A DNA stretch of 64,000 nt from Branchipolynoe longqiensis. Lineage: Eukaryota > Annelida > Polychaeta > Phyllodocida > Polynoidae. Below are positions 43,044 to 52,560 of the stretch, one piece after another (the stretch's first letter is position 1; every line of letters starts with the position of its first letter). The position numbers and the translations under genes were made by a program. The notes beneath the pieces are model-generated. The model was not told where the DNA came from. It was given only the letters and a program-made list of their open reading frames with translations, and did no database searches. The stretch spans positions 93,125,990 through 93,189,989 of the forward strand of contig CM059193.1 of assembly GCA_030323885.1 (NCBI GenBank), read 5' to 3'.

Positions 43044-44597
43044 TTACTGGGGGTTTCCTAGCCTTATTTTGCACAGATATTTTTTGTAAGTTTTTAGGTC
43101 AGGAATTTGTCGTTCCTTTACCGTTTGGGCATTCCACAACTTGGCAGCCATTTCCAGCGTGCTTCTCTCATGAGCTTTTATTCGGCTTCTGGTCTGCTTT
43201 AGTAGTGGCGCATTATTTGCTCTAGTAGCCCTTTGTGGTTTTGTTAGAAGTTTACTGTTTTGACTATAGCTATATGCTAATGTTTTCAAATGAATTATTC
43301 TCCTATTTTCTAGTAGTTTCACTTTGGTTCTTTTGTGTATGTCATAGGTTGGGTGCAGCTTGTCTACTCTTAGACAGATTTTTAGGGCTCTGTTCTGCAG
43401 TGTTTGCAGTTTTTTTAGTAGTTCTTTTCTCGCACCCATGTAGTTTACATCTCCATAGTCAAAATAGGGGAGCACCATGCCATTGAAGATTTTTATTGAC
43501 ATTTCTTGTGTCATGTAGTCTCTTAGCTTTGCAAATAGCCACAGTTTGTGGTTTACTTTTTGTATAATTTTATTTATACATAGGTTGTAGTTTAGTTGGC
43601 TGTCCAACTCAAGGCCTAGGTATTTGTAATGGTCTACATTTTCTAGTGTTTGGTTTCCTAACTTACAGTGTAGTTTTCTTTCTGGCATTTGTTTATGCGA
43701 GAAGAGTACTGTTTTTGATTTGCTTGTGTTGATGGTTATTTTGTTGGACTCACACCACTCATCTAGTTTTAGTAGGAGTTTATTTAGTTTAGTTATTACC
43801 TCCTCCTCTGTGGTGCCATTTGCGTATATGACTGTGTCATCTGCATATAGTTGGAGGCATTCAGTTTGCAACCATTTTTCAAGGTCGTTTATATAGATTA
43901 TAAAGAGTAGTGGCCCTAACACTGACCCTTGGGGTACACCACATGTGACAGGTTGGTTGTCTGATAGTGTATTGTTTATTTTTGTTTTCTGTTGCCTGTT
44001 GTTCAGGTAGCATCTTATCCAATGCATAGTGTTGGATTTTATGCCCATGGTTTTTAGTTTTTCCAGTAGTATTTTGTGGTCTACTGTGTCAAATGCTTTG
44101 CTGAAGTCAATGAAGGCGGCTCCAACTAATTGTTTTTGGTTCATTGATGCCATTATGTCATTTGTTAGGTTAGCTATTGTTTTTGATGTGGAGTGCAGTT
44201 TCCTGAAGCCCCCTTGTCTTTCGTTTAGTATATCATTTTTTTCCAGGTGTTCATTGATGTGTCTATGTAACACTTTTTCAATGAGCTTGCCTGGGGTTTG
44301 AAGAATTGATATTGGCCTGTAGTTTCCCATGTTTTGTTTGTCTCCACCCTTGTGAATGGGGGTGATGGTTGCCATTTTCCAGGCTGATATAAAACGCCCT
44401 TGCTCAAAGGAGATGTTGAATAGGTCTACTATGGTGGCCGGGATGGCTTGGAGTGCCTCTTTCAGTATTTTGGTTGGTATTTCACCTATTCCACTTGGTT
44501 TATTCGTGTCTATGTCATTTATTAATTTTTTACTTCTATCATATCTGTTTTGCAGGTGGGGATTTCGTTCTCCACAGTTCCTGATCTGTTTTCCCAT
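43044..44597 (-). CDS. LINE ORF2, reverse transcriptase part
   Basis: 517 codons as an open frame; the true protein continues from the endonuclease frame, so the nominal ATG at 44597 is not a start. The overlap with the upstream frame is 44522-44597. RT motifs: GGDKQNMGNYRPISIL (84-99), FIDFSKAFDTVDH (162-174, catalytic Asp164), GVPQGSVLGPLLF (220-232) and YADD (251-254). The C-terminus has LGLELDSQLNY and MVLPYFDYGDVNY segments typical of the CR1/L2/jockey group. All catalytic residues are present. With a single frame break the copy is recent. Assignment beyond the CR1/L2/jockey group is not possible by eye. Confidence 0.9.
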   Translation of the reverse strand: MGKQIRNCGERNPHLQNRYDRSKKLINDIDTNKPSGIGEIPTKILKEALQAIPATIVDLFNISFEQGRFISAWKMATITPIHKGGDKQNMGNYRPISILQTPGKLIEKVLHRHINEHLEKNDILNERQGGFRKLHSTSKTIANLTNDIMASMNQKQLVGAAFIDFSKAFDTVDHKILLEKLKTMGIKSNTMHWIRCYLNNRQQKTKINNTLSDNQPVTCGVPQGSVLGPLLFIIYINDLEKWLQTECLQLYADDTVIYANGTTEEEVITKLNKLLLKLDEWCESNKITINTSKSKTVLFSHKQMPERKLHCKLGNQTLENVDHYKYLGLELDSQLNYNLCINKIIQKVNHKLWLFAKLRDYMTQEMSIKIFNGMVLPYFDYGDVNYMGARKELLKKLQTLQNRALKICLRVDKLHPTYDIHKRTKVKLLENRRIIHLKTLAYSYSQNSKLLTKPQRATRANNAPLLKQTRSRIKAHERSTLEMAAKLWNAQTVKERQIPDLKTYKKYLCKIRLGNPQ

Positions 44598-45886
44598 CTT
44601 TTTTTGAATTTTTCTGACAGCTTTTGCCCTATTGTGGCAAAGTGTCTGTTCAGTTTGTTTGCTGCATCTATGTCTGTGAGCATTGCCCCTTCGTTATCTT
44701 GGAAGTTTGTATGCTCTTCTTTGTTATTTTTGGGGAATAATAGGTTTACATTTTTCCAGAATTTGTTTGTGTTGCTTCCCCAGTCTTTGTCCTGCTTTAT
44801 TATGTATTTCTTTTTTGCTGTTCTCACAGCTTTGAGACAGTTGTTTCTGGCGATGCGGTAGGCCAGTTTGTCTTCTATTGTTTCTGTGCGTTTTGCTTTA
44901 TCACCCAGTTTACTTTTGGTTGTGATGAGTGTTAGCAGGTCTTTGTCTACCCAAGGGTCTTGGTTTTTTTGTACTTTTATTTTCTTCATGGGACACATCT
45001 CATCAATTGATTTTCTTATTTCTGTGATGATGTTGTCCCAATAGATATCAACATCATCTCTGTTTTGTGTGATGTTGTTTATGTTTTGGTGCAGATGATT
45101 TTTTAATGTATCTTCTGAGTAGTTTTTTAAGGACCTGCCCATTTTGTATTCATAGTGATTTGTGTTTTTAAGCTTTTTCCTGGTTACATATACTAGTTCG
45201 TGGTCGCTTATACCCCAGCTTCTAGTGCCCCATTTTGTGGCATGGTTTGAGTTGGTTAATATTAGGTCTATTGTTGAGCTATTGTTGCTTAGCCTTGTGT
45301 TTTCAGTGATGAGCTGCTGCAGGCCTAAGATCTTGATGGTGGTTTGCAGCATTAGTTTATTTTTGTCATTGCTGCTGTAATTCACATTGAAGTCCCCTAG
45401 CACAAAGATTTCTGCATTTGTTGATTTTTTTACAGTGTTTATGCTCTTTTCTAGTTCTTCAAGGAATACTTCAATTTCACCTGACGGTGGCCTATAGAGG
45501 CTCGCTATGGCTACATTTGCTTGCTTTTCATTTTTTATTAGGCACCATAGTAGCTCTATATGCTCATTTGAGAGATTTGTTGGTTTTAGCTTTTCAGTGT
45601 CTAGGTTTTTGGTGGCTTTGCAGTAAATGGCAACCCCTCCACCTTTCTTTGTTTGGTTCATTGCATTAATGTGCTGTCTGTCATTACGTACAAGCCTATA
45701 TCCGTCTATATTGAGGGTGTTGTCTTGGTGCTTGTCAGTGAACCATGTCTCTGATAACGTTAGTACATCTAGATTGTCTTTTTTTAGATGCATTTTTATT
45801 ATGTCTATTTTATTGGATGCACTCTGGCAGTTTAGGTGGGCGAAGTGTGTGCCCCTTCCCAGTTTGCATTCAATCTCTTCTACCAT
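44522..45886 (-). CDS. LINE ORF2, apurinic-like endonuclease part
   Basis: 454 codons from ATG at 45886; an in-frame stop lies 15 nt upstream, which supports this start. The domain nicks target DNA to prime reverse transcription. Motifs of the EEP/APE fold: HLNCQS (17-22, Asn19), LSETWF (44-49, Glu46), YRPPSG (131-136), GDFN (164-167), STIDLIL (204-210) and SDHELV (227-232, catalytic Asp-His). The linker following residue 330 is rich in Lys and ends where the frame changes at an A run near 44530. The RT half then continues in another frame. The break could be a real mutation or a homopolymer sequencing error. The product would act in the nucleus on chromosomal DNA. Confidence 0.9.
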   Translation of the reverse strand: MVEEIECKLGRGTHFAHLNCQSASNKIDIIKMHLKKDNLDVLTLSETWFTDKHQDNTLNIDGYRLVRNDRQHINAMNQTKKGGGVAIYCKATKNLDTEKLKPTNLSNEHIELLWCLIKNEKQANVAIASLYRPPSGEIEVFLEELEKSINTVKKSTNAEIFVLGDFNVNYSSNDKNKLMLQTTIKILGLQQLITENTRLSNNSSTIDLILTNSNHATKWGTRSWGISDHELVYVTRKKLKNTNHYEYKMGRSLKNYSEDTLKNHLHQNINNITQNRDDVDIYWDNIITEIRKSIDEMCPMKKIKVQKNQDPWVDKDLLTLITTKSKLGDKAKRTETIEDKLAYRIARNNCLKAVRTAKKKYIIKQDKDWGSNTNKFWKNVNLLFPKNNKEEHTNFQDNEGAMLTDIDAANKLNRHFATIGQKLSEKFKKRWENRSGTVENEIPTCKTDMIEVKN

Positions 45887-46134
45887 ATTTATTTTACTTT
45901 AAATAATATTTTTAGGATAGTGGTTGCTTGATTTCGCGAGTTTTTGATTTTGTTTTGATTTTATTTTGGCTTAGTGATTGATGGATTCGGGATGTATGTG
46001 CTGGTGCATACAGCACACATGGCCCCTTTTGATAGATAGTCATGCATACCTCCATTACTTTTACCTGTGCGCATAGAGGAAGACATGAACATTAAAGTGT
46101 GTATTAGTTGTACCTGATTATACTTATGATTTAC

Positions 46135-46385
46135 GGTACACAAACTCACACATACAGACATGCACACAAACTCACACATACAAAAACTCACATACACATA
46201 CAAACATGTACACAAACTCACACACACATGTACACAAACTCACACATACACATGCATGTACACAAACTCACACATACACACATGTACACAAACTCACACA
46301 TACAGACATACACACAAACTCACACATACACATGCATGTACACAAACTCACACATACACACTCATGTACACAAACTCACACATAC
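46135..46385. repeat. TGTACACAAACTCACACA minisatellite (right part)
   Basis: Continuation of the 42340-42664 array after the LINE. Confidence 0.92.
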
Positions 46386-46386
46386 A

Positions 46387-46651
46387 CTTTGTTGTTGTTT
46401 AGTATCATCTAAGGTCATATCATGATGGGTACCGACTTGTGACAGTGCGCACTCATGGTGACTTTATAGTGCTGCCCCACTGGAAGACCAGGCCACCGGC
46501 ACCACTGGCATATCCCACAGACCCATTATCCTGATATTGTGCAAACCAGTCCTTGCCCTATTCTATTAATGCTGAGTGCCAGGCTAGGAAGTGCCAAGTA
46601 TCAATTTGATAAGTCATGAGTAGCCTGCGCTCTACCGATTCGGGCACCGCA
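46387..46651 (-). mobile_element. SINE type B, head partial
   Basis: Reverse copy from TTGTTGTTTAGTATCATCTA to CGCTCTACCGATTCGGGCAC. Small deletions occur in the body and around the B box. Confidence 0.8.
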
Positions 46652-47135
46652 CACACACAGATGCTCACAGACACACAGACTCACGCAAACTCACACATAA
46701 ACACACTCTCACATATACAAATACACAGGCAGACACACATATCCACTCATACATACACACACAAACACACACCTATACACACAGACACACACATAGACAC
46801 ATACAGACAACCATAGACAGACTCACACATACAGACACATATATACAGACACTCACAATGCACACACATACAAATACAGAGACATACAGACACACATATA
46901 CACTCACACATACACAGACACACATAGAGACACACAGAGAAATACACATACAGACACACATATACAGACTCACACATACAGACACTTATATACAGACACA
47001 CAATACAACCACATACAAATACAGACATATACACTCACACATACAGACACACATACACACACATACGGACACACTTATGCACTCATATATATACACCCAC
47101 ATATACAGACACACTCACACACACATACACATAGC
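46652..47135. repeat. ACACATACAGACAC microsatellite
   Basis: CA-rich degenerate array. Frames in it are artefacts. Confidence 0.92.
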
Positions 47136-47174
47136 AATAACCACTCCTCTACCCTCCCCCCTCCCGCCTTCCGG

Positions 47175-47512
47175 TGGCGCCCCCTGGGGGCCGCTTCCAT
47201 AGAAGGCACGACACATTTCGTGCTGCTCAGTTCCCCCGTCCCACCACACATGCGCACACCGGCGCCGCGTCCCGGCCCCGCCCGCAAAGTAATTACTAAC
47301 CACCATACCAACCACCAGGGGGCGCGTCCACAAATCACCACTAGGGGGCGCGCCAAATAAAGCGGCAGCATGTCGACCGCAGCACTACAATGGCGCCATC
47401 AATGACTCAGCAGTTTCACCAGCGGCGCTCACACTCACTCACTCACTCACTCACTCACTCACTCACTCACTCACTCACTCACCCACTCATTCACCCACTC
47501 ACAGAGGGCGCT
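47175..47512. promoter_or_regulatory. Cluster of four CTCF-like motifs
   Basis: Minus-oriented CCCCCAGGGGGCGCC (47176-47190), then plus-oriented CCACCAGGGGGCGC (47312-47325), CCACTAGGGGGCGC (47338-47351, 26 bp further on) and CACAGAGGGCGC (about 47500-47512). The stretch 47150-47400 is GC-rich and free of the window's repeats, and includes TGCGCACACCGGCGCC. It is the only place here resembling a regulatory island. Confidence 0.45.
47432..47497. repeat. (CTCA)n tetranucleotide repeat
   Basis: About 13 perfect units, then degenerate CCCACTCATTCA. Confidence 0.95.
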
Positions 47513-47524
47513 GGTGTTGTGTAT

Positions 47525-47880
47525 CGATTGTACCAAATATGATTGGCAAGCCATGCCTATTCAGTACACATTGTGTCTATGTGTGTACCATTGTACCAAA
47601 TGGTGACTGGCTAGCTGTGCATATACAACACACACAGTGTGTCTATGTGTTTACCATTGTACCAAATATGACTGGCAAGCCATGCCTATACAGCACACAT
47701 TGTGTATATGTGTATACCATTGTACCAAATGGTGACTGGCTAGCCGTGCCAATACAACACACATTGTGTGTCTATATATGTACCTCTCATAGAGGGTGTT
47801 AGTGTAACATAGCCGTTGTACCAAACATGATTGGCTAGCCGTGCCAATAGCCTACATTGTGTATCTATGTATAGTTATAA
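47525..47880. repeat. Tandem repeat, 63-66 bp, five copies, alternating types
   Basis: TACCAAAT begins units at about 47531, 47594, 47660, 47723 and (diverged) 47819. Units 1 and 3 have TTGGCAAGCCATGCC-type cores and units 2 and 4 have TGACTGGCTAGC cores, a two-unit higher-order pattern of ~129 bp. Confidence 0.85.
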
Positions 47881-48329
47881 AATATAGAGCTGTAGTTGAT
47901 TATAGATCTACCAGGTAATATAGCCTAATACCTAGGACACATTGATTTGACAACAATATCATGTCAATTGATATGCACATAAATACGATGTATATATCAC
48001 GTACATATATATAGCATGGCTATCAGTAAATATTGCTCGGCCTACCTGACGTAGTTGACTTGAGTGATGAATTGGTAAAATCACAAATGCTGCCTGCAAA
48101 GAAAAGTAGACCTGTTAAGAAACAACACAACAAATGCAGTACAAATAAGATTAACGCGAGAAGCAAAGACGAACAGAGATTCATGGTAATAATTAGTGTA
48201 CTCTGTGCTTCATCAGTTACAATGTTGTGTTCAATCAAAATAAATATATAGGATATATATATTTTACATATATTAACACACATGTATATTATGCGATGTA
48301 TAATGTATTATGCGAATATAAAGGCATGG
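47881..48329. other. Unassigned AT-rich sequence
   Basis: No gene or recurrent element recognised; scattered ATATAT words. Confidence 0.4.
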
Positions 48330-48500
48330 AAGGAAATTATTTGTTATATATGTGATGTATAAGGTATTATGAAAAGCATAGAGATACGAAAGGGAATATG
48401 ACTTATTATTATGATTATTGTTATACTCAATAAGACGCAACACTGTACCGGTGGCGCCATCTCGGCCCACCTCTCCCCAACCGGATGTTCACCAGTGTAA
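48330..48500 (-). repeat. Dispersed repeat R1, reversed
   Basis: Contains GACGCAACACTGTACCGGTG and GCCATCTCGGCCCACCTC, with an AT-rich border, the complement of the copies at 10.0-10.4 kb. Confidence 0.65.
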
Positions 48501-48749
48501 GTCGCACCATTATTCCATGTTCTGGATCCTCCACATTATCCTCATGACCGGTGGTACCACCACCGGTTCTTCCCGTCCCTAACAGACAAGGTAAACCTCA
48601 CTCGCACCTGAGGATATTTTCTTCTTTAAAAATTATGATATATACATATAGCGTGATATAAAATATATTAAGTATATATATAATACATAAGAGATATATA
48701 TTACATAGTATATATATTACATAAATGCAGTCATGAGTGGGTTACAAAC

Positions 48750-48828
48750 ATATGGGACATGGACCAGGACCGAAATCTTCCAGGCAAGTGTCTTAACCAT
48801 TAGACTACCTGGGCTCCCTGATGCATTC
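48750..48828 (-). mobile_element. tRNA-like SINE head, second family
   Basis: On minus GGGAGCCCAGGTAGTCTAA-TGGTTAAGACACTTGCCTGG, a near relative of 10962-11048. The A box is intact and the B-box region degraded (TTTCGGTCCTGGTCC). Confidence 0.5.
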
Positions 48829-48881
48829 CTCACTGCGCCTCCCCACAACCTCTATCGACTTTTGAGCTGAGTGCAGCCTAA

Positions 48882-49067
48882 AGCTAAGATTCCATGCCTT
48901 TATTTGTGGCATGCCATTTGCATTCGTATTCGCACCGATCAATCCATTGAGCGACCCACTTTGCCACATTTGCATTCGAACATATGGAAGCAGTACCATG
49001 CATTTACATGCTTTTCCATTTTGTGTCGCATTCGCGTACCACATACCGCATATATGGAATCTTAGCT
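48882..49067. mobile_element. MITE family 4, TAA duplication
   Basis: 186 bp flanked by TAA (48879-48881, 49068-49070). Ends AGCTAAGATTCCATGCC and, from the right, AGCTAAGATTCCATATATG. The interior consists of GCATTCG/CATTTGCATTCG/GCATGCC permutations. No frame. Confidence 0.75.
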
Positions 49068-49257
49068 TAAAGCAATACCAAAGAATGATATAGTTTTTGT
49101 TACCACTAAAATCAAAATTCACGTTTTGAATCAAATTGAGTTTTTGTTTGTTTGTTTTCAGAATGCTCATCATGAGCAATTCGGACGCAAATGTTCATTT
49201 GCCTGTAGACCTGATAAGTGGGTGAGCCGGACCAACCAGGAAAGAGGGACACAATTG

Positions 49258-49440
49258 TTTGAAGCTACATAGTCCGATGAAAACATCAAATTTTCAAAAC
49301 CAAACCAAGTTTGTATCTACAATTGGTTCTTTCTACATATCTAACTTCCGAGAGCAGTGAGATAAATATATCAATTTGATTGTTATAATCTACCTTACTA
49401 GTCTGTGGTAACCTTAATTTTAAATGGCTAACTTTGGAGA
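49258..49440. mobile_element. MITE of the TTAA family, left part
   Basis: GAAGCTACATAGTCCGATGA followed by ACATCAAATTTTCAAAACC, as in the 2.3-kb copy. Outer TTAA mutated; the right end is cut by the following SINE. Confidence 0.6.
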
Positions 49441-49451
49441 GAAGTGGTTCA

Positions 49452-49655
49452 TCAAAGGCTGGGGTATGTGCTGTCCTGTCAGTGGAAAAGTGCATATAAA
49501 AGACCCCTTGCTGCTTATCGGAAAGAGTAGCTTATGTGGCGGCAGCGGGTTTCCTCCAAAGAAATATGTCAGAATGACCATATGTTTGACATCCAATAGC
49601 CAATGATATGAAAAACCAATGTGCTCTAGAGGCGTCGTTAAATAAAACAAGCTTT
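49452..49655 (+). mobile_element. Mollusc-type SINE, 5'-truncated
   Basis: Core GGTATGTGCTGTCCTGTCAG, GTGCATATAAAAGACCCC, GCAGCGGGTTTCCTCC and the 3' end GCGTCGTTAAATAAAACAAG. The tRNA head is missing. Confidence 0.78.
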
Positions 49656-50132
49656 CCATCAGGGACGACTCCTGACGGTACTCGCTGGCTCATTGGCTAA
49701 TACGAGCCGTGTTACAAATAGCCTCAGAAGCCTAAAATGGCAGGCAATTTGACACGCTTAAATCTAGCTTCTTTTGCTCCTGCCAGCCTCCACCAATCAG
49801 CCAATGGGCTTCAAGCACTCACTACACTGAGCACCAGTACAGAGAGGTCAACATTGTGTGCCCAAAAATAGGAACATTTTAACATTATATTAGGAAGATA
49901 AGTTTTTGTGCGGCAACATGCTCCATGACAATCGGATATATATCATGACATAGTACAACCATACAATATATAACAGGGATGAAAGTGGTCTCCTGGAAAA
50001 AAAGCGGAAATGCTGATTTTCTCCCATTGGTTTAACTTTGTCAGGGAATCGCGGAAAATTCCCGGAAGTCGGGTTTCATATATATTGGTATATGCTGATA
50101 ATGCTGCACCATTTGAAGCATTTATTAGTATT
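49656..50132. other. Unassigned sequence
   Basis: A short GGGAATCGCGGAAAATTCCCGG palindrome-like stretch near 50044 resembles the GCGGAAATCC words at 26-27 kb. Nothing else recognised. Confidence 0.4.
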
Positions 50133-50628
50133 GTCGTGGGGGTGATGAAAATGGGAAATATTGCGCTTAGAACGGGACTCAAACCCACATCTCTTTGCAG
50201 TCCGGGCCAGTGTGCTAACCATTACACCACCTAGGCTCCCTGATATCAACACACTACTCATGCCTACCTGTCTATGCACCTCCTTGCCTGAGAGGTCAGT
50301 GCAGACTACTACACTTGTCCCCCTGGAATTGTAAGTCTTTTTAATACTTACAATTATATACATACGGGCAACACACTCACATACATATACACAGGGTAGG
50401 TTCAACAACTATACAGCGCATAGCTTGTACAGGATCATGGTCACAGCAACCAGTGTCGTGGGGGTGATGAAAATGGGAAATATTGTTTCTAGAACGGGAC
50501 TCGAACCCACATCTCTTTGCAGTCCGGGCCAGTGTGCTAACCATTACACCACCTAGGCTCCCTGATATCAACACACTACCCACGCCTACCTGTCTATGCA
50601 GCTCCTTGCCTGAGAGGTCAGTGCAGAC
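50133..50628 (-). repeat. Two reversed copies of the 320-bp tRNA-related unit
   Basis: Copies start at about 50133 and 50455 (period ~322). The second is cut by the gypsy LTR at 50629. Both retain the tRNA-like segment (on minus: GGAGCCTAGGTGGTGTAATG). Same tandem organisation as at 11.8-12.9 kb but opposite orientation. Confidence 0.85.
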
Positions 50629-50771
50629 TGTAGTAGGGGAGAAGACACACAAATGACCGCACACGGCAAAGGTTAGTTCCAACTGGTTTATTTAGTCCAC
50701 CACCCTCATGACGTCACTCGGGGTTCCTGCTCTGGGGTATCCCCAGTCCTTACATATATATACATATTACA
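50629..50771 (-). repeat. gypsy 3' LTR (143 bp)
   Basis: On plus it reads TGTAGTAGGGGAGAAG...CATATTACA. Unusually short for a gypsy LTR. It includes TGACGTCA (CRE-type palindrome) and an AT-rich (TA)n patch. Confidence 0.93.
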
Positions 50772-50790
50772 TCTCCCCTCTTTTTTTTTT
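50772..50790 (-). other. Polypurine tract
   Basis: On minus AAAAAAAAAAGAGGGGAGA directly before the 3' LTR; primes plus-strand synthesis. Confidence 0.9.
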
Positions 50791-51070
50791 ATAAGACTTA
50801 AATCTAACAGGGTGGTAAGCCAATTATAACGTAACATTGTGTTTGGTGAGCAACAGCATGGTAGGGTTGACTACGTATCTTAATTTTAATTGTTTTTCTT
50901 ATTCTGTCCACTTGGGTTGAACATTGATATTTACAATCTGGACATTGTTCATTGGTTTCGTGCTGCCATGTTACATTATGTTTCGTGCCCTTCCAATGGG
51001 ACATGATTATTGCTGTGCTGGTTACACGTTGAGCTGCCGGTACCCCCGAGTTAATTTGTTTTGAATCTTA

Positions 51071-52219
51071 CTACTGGGCGTACCACTCGACCATATCGAG
51101 TGGTATAGTTATGCCTATCAGGTGTATCTGCGTTTTCTGATTGTTTGTCTGTACACGGTTTCGTGTTTGTTTTTTTATTTGTGTGGTGTTGCGTGTTTGT
51201 GGTTGTGTTTGTTTATCGGGTATTTTGAAAATATATTTACGATTTATTCGCAATATGTTATTTTCGACATTTCTGATTTTATAGTCTCTTGGTCCGGGTG
51301 GGTTAGTTTGTACTATCACCCCTGTTTTCCATTGGCCTTCATGATTCAAATATTTGACTCGACCTTTTGTTTGCAATCTGGCATGTTGAAGGCCAGTGTG
51401 TTTGTCATAATATTGTTTTTCTGACTGTTGAACCTTCTTGAAATGTTCTGACTTAGATTGCTGGACCTGTGGTTCTAAATGTTTCTTTGTTGTTGGCAAC
51501 TTGGATCTGAGTCTTCTGCTGAATAGCAATTGCGCTGGAGATACATTTATGTTAGTTAGAGGTGTATTTCTGTACTTTAACAGTGCAATGTTATAGTCTT
51601 TGTTCTCATTTGTGGCTTTTTTTATAATGTTTTTTATTGTTTGTACGTATCTTTCGGCTAAGCCATTACTTTGTGCGTGTAGCGGGTTGGAAAATATCTT
51701 TTGGAAGCCATAATTTTCTGCAAATTCTCTGTATGCAGCGCTTTGGAACTGTGGACCATTGTCTGACACGACGATCTCCGGTATCCCGAAGCGGCAACAT
51801 ATTTGTTTTAATACAGTAATTGTGGCTGTACTGGTTGTTGAGATTAATTCTACCACCTCAGGGTATTTAGAATAATAATCAACTACGATAATGAAGCTTT
51901 TTCCATTTATCTGGAATAAATCTATACCTATCTTCTGAAAAGGTAGCTGGGGTATCGGTTCTGCGTGTAATCTGTTTCGCAATGATTGACAATTTGAGCA
52001 TCTTGACACTACATCTTCAATTTGTTTTGATATTCCTGGCCAAAAAATGTTGTCACGTGCTAACTCCTTACATTTTACAATGCCCAGGTGCGATTCATGT
52101 ATCAAGCTTAACATATCTTGTTGCAGTTTTGATGGAATTATTATTTGGTTATCCTTAAATAGTAAATTGTCGACATAGGTTATACTGTCTTTGAACGTGA
52201 AGAAAGGTTTTGCTAACAC
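51071..52219 (-). CDS. gypsy integrase
   Basis: 382 residues counted from a GTG at 52219, although the frame continues upstream to a TAG at 52244-52246; this GTG is not a real start. Function: insertion of the cDNA into the chromosome. Zinc-binding HHCC at His41/His44 and Cys74/Cys77. The DDE core is Asp100 (GIDLFQ), Asp153 (VSDNGPQF) and Glu189 (GLAERYVQ), all intact with normal spacing (52 and 35 residues between). The C-terminal part (PPGPRDYKI, 310-320) resembles the usual gypsy integrase GPY-type module. A basic Gln/Thr-rich tail follows. The integrase reading is undamaged downstream of the stop. Confidence 0.92.
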   Translation of the reverse strand: MLAKPFFTFKDSITYVDNLLFKDNQIIIPSKLQQDMLSLIHESHLGIVKCKELARDNIFWPGISKQIEDVVSRCSNCQSLRNRLHAEPIPQLPFQKIGIDLFQINGKSFIIVVDYYSKYPEVVELISTTSTATITVLKQICCRFGIPEIVVSDNGPQFQSAAYREFAENYGFQKIFSNPLHAQSNGLAERYVQTIKNIIKKATNENKDYNIALLKYRNTPLTNINVSPAQLLFSRRLRSKLPTTKKHLEPQVQQSKSEHFKKVQQSEKQYYDKHTGLQHARLQTKGRVKYLNHEGQWKTGVIVQTNPPGPRDYKIRNVENNILRINRKYIFKIPDKQTQPQTRNTTQIKKQTRNRVQTNNQKTQIHLIGITIPLDMVEWYAQ

Positions 52220-52243
52220 ATGTATTTTCTTTTTATCGATAGG

Positions 52244-52525
52244 CTAACCTTGTTGTGTCAGGCGAATTATTTCGATTAAGGCGTCATCTATTTTAGTTTC
52301 ACTTGCAATTGTTTGGAGCATGTGTGGTGCCACATCGATCTGCGTGACAGCTAGACTCGAGTCAAATAAATTATTCGGCTGGATGGTTGTTGAGTGAGCT
52401 CGCGAGAGGTCATCTGCAAAGTACATGTTGGTACCTTTAACATACATCAGCACAACATTGTAATTTTGCAACCGGAGTCTCATTCTCTGCATCCTGGCAG
52501 ATAGCATGTGTATTGGTTTATCCAT
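52244..52525 (-). CDS. gypsy RNase H end and connection region
   Basis: 93-codon open segment counted from an internal Met. It covers the C-terminal part of RNase H and the tether, with MQRMRLRLQNYNVVLMYVKG (13-32) and ADDLSRA (37-43), both typical of gypsy pol. It ends at an in-frame TAG (52244-52246), after which integrase continues in the same frame. A frame change just upstream (about 52600-52612, beside a short T/A run) separates it from the RT frame. Confidence 0.85.
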   Translation of the reverse strand: MDKPIHMLSARMQRMRLRLQNYNVVLMYVKGTNMYFADDLSRAHSTTIQPNNLFDSSLAVTQIDVAPHMLQTIASETKIDDALIEIIRLTQQG

Positions 52526-52560
52526 TATTGCAACTAGCGGCTTATGATCTGTTTCGATTG

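Larger units (their letters stand above)
42665..46134 (-). mobile_element. LINE (CR1/L2-group like), 3.47 kb
   Basis: Bounded on both sides by the same minisatellite. The 3' end on the minus strand is an A-rich tail with AATAAA (complement of 42666-42690). A ~620-bp 3' region precedes it, then RT and endonuclease frames, and ~250 bp upstream of the endonuclease start. No ORF1 (gag-like) frame is present, so the element is probably 5'-truncated just before the endonuclease ORF. The target duplication cannot be separated from the repetitive target. Confidence 0.87.
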
